Source: Lamellibrachia satsuma (taxonomy: Eukaryota; Annelida; Polychaeta; Sabellida; Siboglinidae). From it: 64,000 nucleotides of DNA. The stretch spans positions 777,501 through 841,500 of the forward strand of contig BSQZ01000120.1 of NCBI GenBank assembly GCA_033239005.1. The letters are read 5' to 3'. Within the stretch, counting starts at the first letter, position 1. The number at the start of each line of letters is the position of its first letter. The position numbers were made by a program, and so were the translations under genes. Positions 13,286 to 29,388 of the stretch are shown here, piece after piece. Under the pieces are notes generated by a model. The model did not search any database and was not told where the DNA came from. It saw nothing but the letters and a program-made list of their open reading frames with translations.

Positions 13286-13485
13286 TAGATGTAATTATAA
13301 TAATACGTATACACTTTGTCGACCCTGCCGCTTCGAATTCAGAATTAGCTCAGATACGATTAACTTAAGTTACCACGGATATACCTCGATAGTGCCTGGG
13401 CTACAAGGGAAAAGCGGATTCGCCCCCAGGCCAATATCTGTTTGCCACGTTGTCAAACATGATGGATTTCCACACAGCAATGCCG

Positions 13486-14335
<850 letters not shown>

Positions 14336-14339
14336 CATA

Positions 14340-15560
14340 TTGAATAATTGTAATTGGCTTGTAATTATAGTTATTACGTAACAGTTTGTATCAGTTGATA
14401 AATTGTATAATATTTTGGTTTTCTTTTTGGCTCCCATTTGGCTAATGGGAGTCTTACAGAGAGGGAGATTTACATGCGCCTTGAGAGAAACATGGTAAGC
14501 ATGTCGGTAGTAATTCCTGCGACGTATTTTACGATTGTGAAACTGAACGTTATTCACTGTCGCGGTTTCATAGCTCAGTTGTACCACAATCACAGCGCAG
14601 AAGGGTTGCCATGTTAAACGTAGGCGGCCAATACAGAGCGGTTTCTTCTTGTCATATCCATGCCTGTTGTCGACGTATCGAGAACACGTCGTCAGGTGTT
14701 TGTATGGCGAACACCTCAGACACGAACTTAATAATCACATTGTGCACACACGCATCTGAATCAGCTACCAGGTAATGACAAAATAGGGGTCAGACCACTG
14801 TTATGCTTTCGAAAGTAGTGCCTAAAGATGCGGTAGTTAGACGATTTCGGTTATTTCATTTGCCAAGAAGCAACTGTATTCCACCATCGGATTTGAAGTC
14901 GATTATGTGTTTGAGCGGTGGCATTCTCGGAACACACGTAGGCGTATTCGCATTTTGCGAAAACTGCCCTTTTTTAGTATCAGCGTGTTTGCGACATGAC
15001 TAAAACAGCTTGGGGGTACGTGATTTAGACAAAACTTGTTCAGTTCATTTGCAACATAATGCCGGTGGACGTCAGGAAAGGTGAGAATTTGCATTGCTCC
15101 ACTTCTGTTAAGATCACGCAAAACGTTAACATGGCCATTAATGGGAAACATATGTGGTCTGTGCCCAGTTACAGAACGGCAAACAACTTCATATACAGCC
15201 GAGCTAGAGCAGATAACAGGCAGTAATTTATCCACCGCAGGTTCAACACTTTTATGGGGCTTGAAATGGGACGTTTCGGATGATAGGAGACTAGATAACT
15301 TCGGTTGTAAAAAAATAAATACCCAAAGCTAAATCAGCTGGACAAATAGTCATGATCATTCAAATGGTGCATTTCGAAATTTCTAAAATTTTCACTTGAA
15401 AGGAGGCAGGGTTATGTTTGTCTAATGTTTTGTAATGTGCTGCGTACAAAACGGTATCATTGGGTGAGAATCTGCGTCAGCCCAAACATTATTTACGTCA
15501 CATGTTCTCTTCTTGTTGTATTACGTTGATCAATCGCCTACAGTGGACACCGCGGAAGGA
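14340..15560. other. No gene recognised
   Basis: Holds one minus-strand open frame of 110 codons (15235-14903) with no motif I recognise and no repeat explaining it. Otherwise only short frames. I do not claim it is a gene. Confidence 0.4.
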
Positions 15561-15800
15561 CTTTATTCTTCCTTGATGCTCGCTTTATGAAGGGGTGAGG
15601 CTAGGTTTTGTACGGCTGCACCGTCCCGGTTATTATGCCTTTCCACGTCTGCCTCCACTTGTCATTTCTCTTTACACAATCTTCCCATCTAAAGTGCGAT
15701 CTGGTCTTCCCCTTTTCCTGCAGTCTCACTTTCTCTTTCTCTTCTTTCCGCCCAATTGTTCCCGAAAATACGAAGCATCTGCTGTCTTTACTCTATCAGT
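15560..15800 (-). mobile_element. RTE-type LINE 3' fragment
   Basis: The minus strand encodes the basic C-terminal segment typical of RTE-like reverse transcriptases: a Lys/Arg-rich run, then RWEDCVKRN and a Trp-rich end. Frameshifts are present. It lies between unrecognised sequence and the LINE remnant at 15975-18125, and may be a separate insertion. Confidence 0.65.
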
Positions 15801-15974
15801 GGCACCGTCTCAAGACCATACATGCATGCCGGCGTTACACGTTACACGTTACACGCACGGACACAACCACCGACAAACATGCAGGAACGCCAGACCAAAA
15901 TCAACGAATGATAGTGTTAATGTAAAGGCTTAGAGGCAACCCACCAACATAACATGCAACAACGTACACATGCG

Positions 15975-18125
15975 TTAATAGAAAGCACAACTAGTATTAT
16001 TTGTTCTCCGGTCTTTCATTATTTGTAGTCGTTTCTGGTCGAAGTCTTGTAGACCAGTGTGACAAGTGTGACGCCAAAGAGGGCGATTTGTTGCTGTCGT
16101 TTCCCATGTGTAAAGATGGATGGAGCAGGACTTCAGCGTTGATTTTAGTACGTCTTTGCATCTTTTTCTTGGGGTGTCTCTTGTTTGGCAACCTGTTTTC
16201 AGTTGGCCATTGAACAGCGCCTTGGGTATACGGTCATCAGTCATACGGATCATGTGACCGGACCACCGGAGTTGTGCTCGTTTAATGTAGAACTCGATTC
16301 CACACGTTCCGCATTGGTCTGTTACTTCAGTGTTGGCACCATAGCTTGCCATGTGATGCCTGCTATCTGCCGTAGGCAGCGCGTGTGAAACTGATCTAGT
16401 CGTCTGATATGTCGTCGATATGGGGTTCATGCCTCACACCCGTAGAGCAGGGTTGTAAGTACGACGCCACGTTCATGCCAGAGGCGCTTGGTTAGTCTGC
16501 CGAAAGAAGCACTTGTCTTTCCAAGAAGGGCAGTTGTGGTTGTCGCAGATTGTTCTGTCACCCTTTCTCTTGTAGATATGTACAATCGATGCGTCTTTGA
16601 AATCCGGCCGGATGGATCTGCTGTCCCAGATAATGGTGAAGAGTTTGACAAGTCGTTTAGTGAGGTTTGTCCCTCCGTGTTTGTATATTTCTGCAGTAAT
16701 TGCATCTGAACCCGCAGCTTTTCCACTTGTCAGTTTCTTTATCGCTTGAGTGGTTTCCGCGATATTTGGACGTGCTTCTAGTTCATGGATGATTGGATGT
16801 TGTGTTGCCAATGAGATGATTGATGGTTTGGTTTAACACATCATTAAAATGTTCAGCCCATCGTTTGAGAATTTCATTTCGATCTGTAATACGTGTTGTT
16901 CCGTCGGCACTCATGAGTGGTGTCGCCCCACATAACTGGTTCCCATACACAGCTTTGAGGCCGTCATAGAAACGTTTCGCGTCCTTCTGATCAGATGCTT
17001 GTTGAATCTCGCTAGCTCTATCAGACCACCAGGCCTCCTTCATAGCACGTAGCCTGGCCTGTGCTTGCTGCTTGTAGTTGCGATAACATGTTGTTTTCTT
17101 TCGAATTCCTGTCGTTTATCCATGCGAGATGTGAAATATTCATGTTGCCGAGAATGTTCATTGCCTCTGTACCATTTTCGTCGAACCAGTCTCCGTGCTT
17201 GCGCTGGGTAACACAGAGTATTTCATGGGTTGCTTCGTGTCTCTCAGACGTGCCCATTCGATGTCAGCATCTGGTGCTGGTTCGATATCTTCCCCGAATA
17301 TGGTGTTACGTTTTTTAGGTAGTTGCTGTTGGACGGTTAACGACTTGAGTTTTGAAACATCAAGCTTTTCCGTGGTTTTGCAATACATCTCTGCCTGTTG
17401 GGTTGTACATTGAGGCACATTTGGCTTCTTGTCATTCTGTGATCAGACCAGCAGTTTGTTCAACCCATTGTCCGTGTCTTTCTTACATCATGGACGTCGC
17501 GTTGTCTGGTTATGATGTAGTCGATCAGATGCCAATGTTTTGAGCGTGCATGCATCCATGATGTTTTGTATTTTCCGCTTGTTGAAATAAGGTGATTGTG
17601 ATGACAAGTTGAAATTCAGCACACATTGTAAAAAGGAGGGACCCATTCGAGTTCTCATTTCCAACAACAAGGTGTCTGATGACCCATTCCCAAGCGCTGA
17701 GGTCGCTTCCTACTCGTGCATTGAAATCCGGGTAGGTCATGGTTGGCACATATGCACTTATGATGGTGGCATGTCGATAGTCAGATAACCTGATCCGCCA
17801 CGAGCCGTTCGTTTATTCTTTTAGGCAAGGTGTCCATGTACCGAATATGAGTTGATTTTACTGCGAATCCTACACTGGCTTGTCTGGGTTCATTATCTGA
17901 TTTGCCAGTCCAGAAAAAAGTGTATCCGGCACCCTTCTCAATAAGATGTAATTCGCCTGGTAGTCGTGTTTCACTCAGAGCGGCAATGGTGATGTCGACT
18001 ATTGCAAGCTACTGCTGTCCTGAAGTGTTCTCACATTCCAGGTTCATATATTAATCTTGTATAGTCCGCCGCGGTTTGCAAAAGACGAGCCTGGGTGGAA
18101 GCAACTTTGTTTAGGGAACTTTTTT
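15975..18125 (-). mobile_element. Decayed non-LTR retrotransposon (endonuclease plus reverse transcriptase)
   Basis: Read on the minus strand from about 18090, the endonuclease begins with TWNVRTLQDS. SETRLPGELHLIEKGAGYTFFW-like sequence, split by frameshifts, lies near 17960-17890. A DFNARVGSDLSAWEWV block lies near 17740-17690 and a GNENSNGSLL block near 17660. The reverse transcriptase follows: TSGKAAGSDAITAEIYKHGG at about 16730, then FKDASIVHIYKRKGDR at about 16600. The palm between there and VVLTTLLYGCEA (about 16450) is deleted. The C-terminal QLRWSGHMIRMTDDRIPK lies at about 16260 and ends near 15975. Domain order and wording match animal endonuclease/reverse transcriptase LINE polyproteins. 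Several frameshifts and the missing catalytic palm make it dead. Confidence 0.88.
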
Positions 18126-18356
18126 ATATCCCCTCCTCGAATTGGAGAGAGCAGTGCTGCCCTTAAAGAAGGCGGTTATGTCGCCCTAGCAGGATAAGGA
18201 CGTCATTGTGAACTCCATGTCAATGATAAAACGACCTTCACACTAGGTCCGCCATACGTGTAGGGTCGTGACTAAGAACTCCCAGCGTCATCATCCGCCT
18301 GTCCCCGTTGCCATCTCCCCATCGCCGCAGGACTTTTGTAGTGTGATAGAGGAAGA

Positions 18357-18505
18357 AAGGAGAGAGAGAGAGAGAGAGGGAGAGAGAGAGAGAGAGAGAG
18401 AGATATATATATATAGATAGATAGAGAGAGAGTGAGAGAGTGAGAGAGAGAGAGACAGACATACAGACAGACAGAGACAGAGACAGAGGGAGAGAGAGAG
18501 AAAGG
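18357..18505 (+). repeat. (GA)n / GATA / GACA microsatellite
   Basis: GA-rich tract with embedded ATAT, GATA and CAGA stretches. Confidence 0.95.
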
Positions 18506-19089
18506 AGAGTACTGAATCTGCATATGCGCCTGAAAGTATAAGGTGGAGTAGATTAGCGCAGATCTATCCCACACACTTTATCTAGTGGCTCAGTTTGGCT
18601 GAGAGGACTAGAGGGGAGATCGAATACAGGCAGTGGCCAGCCGTGTTCTGTAAACATCCATGCTGCCCTGTATATGCTCTGCCACGCATGTGCGTCATAC
18701 AGTTTAAATGGGTAGACGTCCCCAGTTCGCTGCCCCGAGGCAGCTAACCCGCACGAAGTTTAGCCATCCGAGGCTGTTGTCCGGGGTTGGGCCGAGGCTG
18801 TTGTCCGGGGATGGGTCGCCGCGGTCTTTACGCGGCTACTTGGAGTTCAGTGGTTTGGGTGGACCAATGCTGCAAGCCACACAGCAAGGGTGCGGCTGTA
18901 TGGCATGCAAAGGTACTACCATCCCGCCCGATCCCAACACCCCCTAACTTATGGTACCACAATGTTTACCATTAACAAATGTTGTAACAAACATTTTTCT
19001 TCTTATACAAATATGTACAATGCAATACTGAGCCTAGCGCTTCTATCGAATACTGGCGACGCGATGGTAATTGTCCTGAAGCATCTGCA

Positions 19090-20961
19090 CGTCAAGGAAC
19101 AACATGCCTCCGAAAAAGACGTTTTTATTTCAATGATGCTAACAATGAGTATTCTTGGAAAAGGTTCAGATTTCAAAAAGATGATCTGCGTCGACTGAAG
19201 TGCATTGCACATTCCTGGCAACATGACATTGCCAAACAGGACAGCGTTTGTTGGCATTGATGGACTTTGCATAATGTTACGCCGCTTGGTACATCCAAAT
19301 CGCTTGTGTGAAATGGAAGAAATGTTTGGTCGTAGTGCATTGAACTTAGCCTGATATTTAACGCCGTGATTGACTTTATTCACGAGAGGTGCAGTACACG
19401 ACTCACGAATCTCAATCAGGAATGGGTACATATTGCCCACCTACAGAGATATGCCAATGCGGTGAGCCGCAAAGGTTCGTCACTTAACAAATGTTGAGGA
19501 TTTGTGGACGGAACATGCATGAATATCTGCCGCCCAAAACATTTACAGGAACAGTGCTACAGTGGGCATAAACGTCAACATGAACTAAAGTTTCAAGCAA
19601 TTATGGTGCCATGTGGATTGATTGCCAACCTGTACGGACCAGTGGAAGGACGTCGTCATGACGCTTACATGTGGATTGATTGCCAACCTGTACGGACCAG
19701 TGTAATGACGTCGTCATGACGCTTACACGTGGACTGATTGCCAACCTGTACGGACCAATGTAAGGACGTCGTCGTGACGCTTACATGTGGATTGATTTCC
19801 AACCTGTACGGACCAGTGTAAGGACGCCGTCATGACGCTTACACGTGGACTGATTGCCAACCTGTACGGACCAGTGGAAGGACGTCGTCATGACGCTTAC
19901 ACGTGGATTGATTGCCAACCTGTACGGACCAGTGTAAGAACGTCGTCGTGATGCTTACACGTGGACTGATTGCCAACCTGTACGGACCAGTGGAATGACG
20001 TCGTCATGACGCTTACACGTGGATTGATTGCCAACCTGTACGGACCAGTGGAAGGACGTCGTCATGACGCTTACATGTGGATTGATTGCCAACCTGTACG
20101 GACCAGTGGAAGGACGTCGTCATGACGCTTACATGTGGATTGATTGCCAACCTGTACGGACCAGTGGAAGGACGTCGTCATGACGCTTACATGTGGATTG
20201 ATTGCCAACCTGTACGGACCAGTGGAAGGACGTCGTCATGACGCTTACATGTGGATTGATTGCCAACCTGTACGGACCAGTGGAAGGACGTCGTCATGAC
20301 ACTTACATGTGGATTGATTGCCAACCTGTACGGACCAGTGTAAGAACGTCGTCGTGATGCTTACACGTGGACTGATTGCCAACCTGTACGGACCAGTGGA
20401 ATGACGTCGTCATGACGCTTACACGTGGATTGATTGCCAACCTGTACGGACCAGTGGAAGGACGTCGTCATGACGCTTACTTGTGGATTGATTGCCAACC
20501 TGTACGGACCAGTGGAAGGACGCCGTCATGACGCTTACTTGTGGATTGATTGCCAACCTGTACGGACCAGTGGAAGGACGTCGTCATGACGCTTACTTGT
20601 GGATTGATTGCCAACCTGTACGGACCAGTGGAAGGACGCCGTCATGACGCTTACTTGTGGATTGATTGCCAACCTGTACGGACCAGTGGAAGGGTGTCGT
20701 CATGACACTTACATGCATCAATATAGTGGAATTTTCCCACAGTTGACAAGCAAGGGGGACCGGAATGGGGAACCCTATTACTTATATTGTGATCCTGCCT
20801 GTTCATCGCTGCCCCTTCTGTTGGCCCCTTACAGAGGTGCGCGAATCGCTCTACAGCAGTCAAACTTGAACAAATCCGTGACACCGTTGCGTCAGTGTGT
20901 CGAGTGGGGATTTGGAGACATTGCACGTAATTTTGCTTTTATTGACTTAACAAATATCTGA
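19090..20961 (+). mobile_element. PIF/Harbinger transposase, broken by an internal 58-bp tandem array
   Basis: Plus-strand remains of a Harbinger (DDE_Tnp_4-type) transposase. An N-terminal block occurs in shifting frames: WKRFRFQKDDLRRL near 19155, ALHIPGNMTLPNRTAF near 19200, then LCIMLRRLVHPNRLCEMEEM near 19265. An EWVHIAHLQRYANAV block follows near 19420. The nuclease core is GFVDGTCMNICRP (first catalytic Asp region, about 19500), then HKRQHELKFQAIMVPCGLIA and NLYGPVEGRRHDAYM (second Asp). A 58-bp unit carrying that second core block is then repeated about 19 times (19611-20712). The C-terminal part resumes at about 20720 with SGIFPQL, YLYCDPAC, LLAPYRGARI and RQCVEWGFGDIARNFAF, ending in a stop at 20961. 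Because 58 is not a multiple of three and there are other frameshifts, no continuous protein is possible. Confidence 0.92.
19611..20712 (+). repeat. 58-bp minisatellite, about 19 copies, derived from transposase coding sequence
   Basis: CGGACCAGTG-type starts run from 19635 to 20679 at 58-bp spacing. Each unit contains GATTGCCAACCTGTACGGAC and GTCGTCATGACGCTTAC. The first unit is in frame with the Harbinger core, and CATGTGG microhomology at the unit junction could have seeded the duplication. Variants (ATG/ACG/TTG before TGGATTG; GTGGAAGG, GTGTAAG, GTGGAATG) recur in blocks, indicating multi-unit amplification. Confidence 0.97.
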
Positions 20962-20964
20962 ACC

Positions 20965-22645
<1,681 letters not shown>

Positions 22646-22689
22646 CTCATACATATGTGTGACTGCAGCTTCAAATGTTCAGATTAATT

Positions 22690-23195
22690 CGGAGAATTAC
22701 ACATACAAGTAGAAAGTGCTAATTATACCCTTGTACAAATCAATAGTTAGGCTTTACTTGGACTATTGCATACAAACATGGATGCCGTATCGTAAGTCGG
22801 ACAAGGAATACGACGAAAAAATAACCTAGTTTCATAGCTGAGAGAGATTTTTATGAACAACTCGTAATAGAGTGCGGTTTGACATCGTTTTTACAATATT
22901 GAATTGTTCTCAAGATATTCATAGAATATTTTTCTTCCAACATAAGGGAGGTTCTCGAGGGAGAGGGTCTGACCTAGTAAAAGAACAGTGTAGTTTGGAT
23001 ATGAGAAAGTACTCATTCTCACTGATGACAATAAATGAATGGAATAAACTGTTTGTATTAATGCTAGCTGTGTGATTATGTCTAAAATAAATCTAACAAC
23101 GTCTTTCGATAAGCCAATGGCTTACTCGTCCACTTGCCGTTTGGACCTTGTTGCTTTGAATGACAATCTTATTAAATATTGTCTAGATAAATACA
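22690..23195 (+). mobile_element. Second copy of the window-start LINE, 3' end only
   Basis: Aligns by eye with about 545-1150 of the first LINE: the same start (CCTTGTACAAATCAATAG), the same tyrosine/tryptophan block (LDYCIQTWMPYRK), and the same late block (VKEQCSLDMRKYSFS). The same 3' untranslated stretch also follows (TCGATAAGCCAATGGCTT). An internal deletion of about 150 bp and frameshifts have removed coding capacity. Confidence 0.85.
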
Positions 23196-23639
23196 ATGGA
23201 ACCATGTGTGGGCTCGAATATATCATTACTGATTGCTTCGCATTGACTTTATTTTTAGAATAACCGAGCATGTCGTATTTGTAGCCGACTGGATGTAATT
23301 TTGGTTACGACTAGATTTGTTCAAGTGTCCCACACAAAACGCTGATCCATTTCGCCATCCGAATATTGTTCCACGATCAGAGCGACACCTGGTGCTAGTA
23401 ATTTAGAATCAGTCAATCAAAATACGTGGCGATTACCCGTTCCATTACCGACAAACGCATATTCTTCAAACCAGAAAATATATGTTCCCAGGACCCGTGG
23501 TCAACGATCTCACTGGCCGCTAAGCCTAAATGCGATTTCCCTTACTATTGATTTGTTGTTGTTGCTCCCCTCTTTATCTGTATTCCGGGGTGAGGCTGGC
23601 ACCGATACCGGCCATCGATTTTTCCCCCTTCTTCTTCAA

Positions 23640-25955
<2,316 letters not shown>

Positions 25956-25974
25956 ACACGCTTGTACTAATGGA

Positions 25975-26180
25975 ATGTCGTTGGGGCTTATACTACTGGA
26001 ATGTTGTTGGGGATTGTACTACTGGATTGTTGTTGGGGCTTGTACTACTGGAATGTTGTTGGGGCCTGTTCTACTAGAATGTTGTTGTGGGCTTGTACTA
26101 CTGGAATGTTGCTGGGGTTTGTTCTAATGGAATGTTGTTGGGGATTGTGCTATTTAAATGTTGTTGGGGTTTGTCGTGAC
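25975..26180 (+). repeat. ~27-bp minisatellite, about 7 copies
   Basis: GTACTACTGGAATGTTGTTG plus GGGCTT-type units, imperfect. Confidence 0.9.
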
Positions 26181-26780
26181 GCATTCAATGTCATTACGTT
26201 GTCGTAGTCACGCCGTTGTCTTGACGTATTCAATGTAATCATGTTGTCGTAGTGACACCGTTGTTGTGACATATTAAATGCTAACACATCGTTGTAATCA
26301 CGTCTTTATTGTGACGTATTAAGTGTTATTTCATCGTTGTAATCACGTCGTTATTGTGACGTATTCACTATCATCACATTAACGTAGTAACGTCGTTGTT
26401 GTGACGTATTCAATTGTGACTTAGTCATGCCGTTGTCGTGACGTATTCAATGTCATCATATTGTGATAGCCACGACGTTGTTGTGACGAATACAACGACA
26501 TCACATTGTGGTAGTCATGCCGTTGTTGTGACGTATTCAATGTCAAAATAGTATCGTAGTCACGACTTTGTGGTAACGTATTCAATGACATCACATTGTC
26601 GTGTTCACGCCTTTGTCGTGACATATTCAATGTCATCACATTATCGTAGTCATACCATTGTCGTGAAGCATTCGACGTCATCATATTGCCTTAAACGCGC
26701 CGTTTCCGTCACCTCGTCGTTTTCACATTTCATTTATTGTCCCATAGTCACCGTCATACCGTCGTTGTGATGTAATAGTC
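26180..26780 (+). repeat. ~45-bp minisatellite with TGACGTATTC core, about 13 copies
   Basis: Degenerate units containing TTGTGACGTATTCAATGTCA followed by TCACATTGTCGTAGTCACG. Spacing is about 45 bp. Many units hold a TGACGTA half-CRE-like sequence. Confidence 0.88.
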
Positions 26781-27004
26781 ATGAGGACGTTGTCGTCATC
26801 GTCACGTAATTGGTAATGGCAGTGGTGGCAATAACTCAGCGAAGGTCGATGGCTTATCGCATGTGCCGTCGTAAAACCATAAGGCAGCTGACAGTTCCGG
26901 GTTCAAGCGGCATCTTATAAATCAGTGCAAATAATGCTGCTTCCTAAGTTGTCATTCATCGTAATCTGATTATGGTCGTTCTGACAGTGTTTGCAAGCTC
27001 CAAA

Positions 27005-27235
27005 AAAACACGGCCTGATAGGCTGACTGCAAGTTCCGGCTGACACGGCCTGACAGGCTGACAAGAAGGTCCTGCAGACACGGCCTGACGAGATGACTTC
27101 AAGCTCCGGCAGACACAACCGGACGGGCTGATGGCAAGCTCCGGTAGAAACGGTATGACGGGCTGGCTACAAGTCCAGGTAGACACGGCCTGACGGGCTG
27201 ACCACATGATCCTACAGATTCAGCCTGACAGGCTA
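27005..27235 (+). repeat. 35-bp minisatellite, about 7 copies
   Basis: CACGGCCTGACAGGCTGACA plus AGAAGGTCCTGCAGA-type units, imperfect. Each carries a GCCTGACAGGC near-palindrome. Confidence 0.92.
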
Positions 27236-28139
27236 ATCATTGAATTGCACGTAATGTCGGCTCTTGCTGCATGAAGGCAAGTGACGTCATTGTACCGGGG
27301 CGGTCCATTCTACGACAGATCGCCACAAATAGTTGACCACCAAATTCGAATACTTTAAGTGGATATACCTATGTGTAGAAACAGGTTGAGTGAAAGGGAT
27401 TGGTACAGCTTCGCGAAGAGATTAGTGTCTGATGTCATAAGAGGCAATAGATTGTGTCGATGTAAAACAATCGCATGTCTCTGTGTTGCCCGTGTGCTGT
27501 TGTCCGCCTTTTTTGACTGTTTCGTAGTGTGGGTGGCATTTCTACATGAACAACGCAATTGGTTCGTAAACCGTACGGTACGAAACGTACATATGAACAA
27601 CGTTGTCTACTGTGAAAGTCAGTGAAACAGATGCCAACACCTGCGTAACAACCAACTACGAACAATTTACAAGCGAAACCATTCCAGAACGGGAAACTGA
27701 CAGCTGATTCCCTCGACTACGACGACGTCGCTACGTGAGCAGAATATCGACCAGCCACGGCGGGCGTTTCCGACACCTATTGACGGCGTTTAGAGGCAGT
27801 TTGTATGAAAATGTGGAGCACTATTCTGCCAGGCTACGGTGGTAGATTAGCCACCGTAGTTACGCCGCCTGGAAGAAGCGAATGGTACAGCAGCAGCCGG
27901 CAACAAAACCAAACAATATCGGCGTGTATTATCGGTATATTAAAATGCGCCCACATTCAATTAACCATCGTTGCTGTGAACAGATGCAGTTATAGATCAG
28001 TCAAAGGTTTGATCAATCAAAGCACAACACGCGAAGTCGGACTGTGAGGAAAAGACGGCAACGGCAATATAATTCCTGCTTCTCTCTGACGTCGCTTCGA
28101 TTGCCACGCAGAGCAATTCTGGCAAAACGCCTCTTTGTA

Positions 28140-28419
28140 CGTCAGTCATCACGTAGGAGGCGGGATCGGCGGGTGAGTTTGAATGACTGACGTCGCGCCT
28201 TCACGGAGCCGGACCCGCTGTTCGCTCGCCGCGTCGTCGCCGTAGCGAGCTCGAGCGCCGCGCGCGAGTACATAGAGACGGGCTTTGAAGCTTAGCTTTA
28301 GTCGCCCGCAGTATTCGAGTCGCGCGTGTTGTCTCTGTCCAGCACGATTTGTCATTGTGGACTGCAGGTATTATGCGAGAGTTGCGACGGTGACGAGAAA
28401 CGCACACAGCTCGTGGAAT
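28140..28419 (+). promoter_or_regulatory. CpG-rich region upstream of FMRFamide-receptor-like gene
   Basis: A stretch of clearly higher GC and CpG density than its surroundings (for example GCGCCGCGCGCGAG near 28254) with a TGACGTCGC CRE-like site near 28188. It ends at the gene's start codon, so it is a plausible promoter and 5' untranslated region. No TATA box is placed with confidence. Promoter function is inferred from position and composition only. Confidence 0.45.
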
Positions 28420-29388
28420 ATGTCGGACGCCTTGGTCGACTACCAGCTCGTGCGCAGTTGTGAACTTTACTCATTCATCATCTACGCAGTCTTTGTCGGA
28501 ACGCTCGTCGTTGTTGGCGTCATCGGAAATATATTCGTTTTCGTCGTCTTCTGGAAGGAAAACATCAAGTCGTCGGCGTTGTTTCTCTACCATTGCCTGT
28601 CGCTCATCGACTCTGCACTGTTGTTGACTGTCTTCCCGATGTACTCGATGCATTCGCTCGTCGTCTACACGGGCTGGCTGCAGGGTTACTGGGCCATACG
28701 CCCCTACGTACTCGCATACCTGCTGCCTCTGGCGCTAACAGCTCAGACGGCCACGATATGGGTGACCGTACTGGTCGCCGTCAACCGTTACATCGCCATT
28801 TGTTTACCGTTGAGGGCGTCGCGGTGGTGCACCGTCTCGAAGGCGAAGAAGCAGCTGGCCTTCGTGCTTCTATCCGCTGTCCTGTTCAACATCCCGAAGT
28901 TTATTGAGTATCGCGTCGTGTACTATACGAATGACAATGGTACGACGTACATTGCAACAGCTACACACTCGATACTTCTATACTACATAGTCTATGAGAA
29001 CATCTTGTACTTTATATTCAACCTGGCCCTGCCCGTATTCATCCTGATGTTGCTGAACATTCGCACGATCATAGCGCTAATGGCGCTCCGCCGGAAGCGG
29101 ATGGAGATGCAGAGTGTGCGCCAGCAGCAGGACAACAACATCACATTCGTTCTCATAATCGTCGTCACCGTATTCATCATCTGCCAGGTGCCGGTGCTCA
29201 TCACCACGGTGATGTGGAACGTGGCGCCTGACGAGGCGAGACAATGCAGCGGCTTCCAGTTCTACATGTCGCACATCGCCAACATGCTCGTCATATTTAA
29301 CTCGGCCATCAACTTCGTTATCTACATCCTCTTCAACAAACGCTTCCGACACGTGCTCATCCAGACGGCGTGCTGCCGGACGAAATAG
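28420..29388 (+). CDS. FMRFamide/myosuppressin-receptor-like class A GPCR, intact single exon
   Basis: A 322-residue seven-transmembrane receptor, expected in the plasma membrane and to signal through heterotrimeric G proteins on binding an amidated neuropeptide. The ATG at 28420 has A at -3 and gives a short N-terminus; the same frame is open upstream to 28285 without another ATG. Features: GNIFVFVVF in TM1 (residues 36-44); SLID in TM2 with the sodium-site Asp 64; AQTATIWVTVLVAVNRYIAI in TM3, with NRY at 122-124 in place of DRY; an NGT glycosylation sequon at 173-175 in extracellular loop 2; a Lys/Arg-rich third loop (RRKRMEM). TM6 has FIICQVP (Cys 255) instead of CWxP, and TM7 has NSAINFVIY (294-302) in place of NPxxY. 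CC at 318-319 may be palmitoylated. The AQT...NRYIA, CQVP and NFxIY set is characteristic of FMRFamide-type receptors. No introns or damage are seen. The ligand is inferred from family only. Confidence 0.93.
   Translation: MSDALVDYQLVRSCELYSFIIYAVFVGTLVVVGVIGNIFVFVVFWKENIKSSALFLYHCLSLIDSALLLTVFPMYSMHSLVVYTGWLQGYWAIRPYVLAYLLPLALTAQTATIWVTVLVAVNRYIAICLPLRASRWCTVSKAKKQLAFVLLSAVLFNIPKFIEYRVVYYTNDNGTTYIATATHSILLYYIVYENILYFIFNLALPVFILMLLNIRTIIALMALRRKRMEMQSVRQQQDNNITFVLIIVVTVFIICQVPVLITTVMWNVAPDEARQCSGFQFYMSHIANMLVIFNSAINFVIYILFNKRFRHVLIQTACCRTK

Noticed and set aside
14903..15235. Minus-strand 110-codon frame as a new gene
   Set aside because: No recognised domain, no clear start context or splice sites and no second copy in the window. 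It is left as unexplained rather than called.
28285..28419. N-terminal extension of the FMRFamide-receptor-like gene from a TTG at 28285
   Set aside because: There is no ATG in the extension, the region is CpG-rich 5' sequence, and the ATG at 28420 gives a normal-length receptor.
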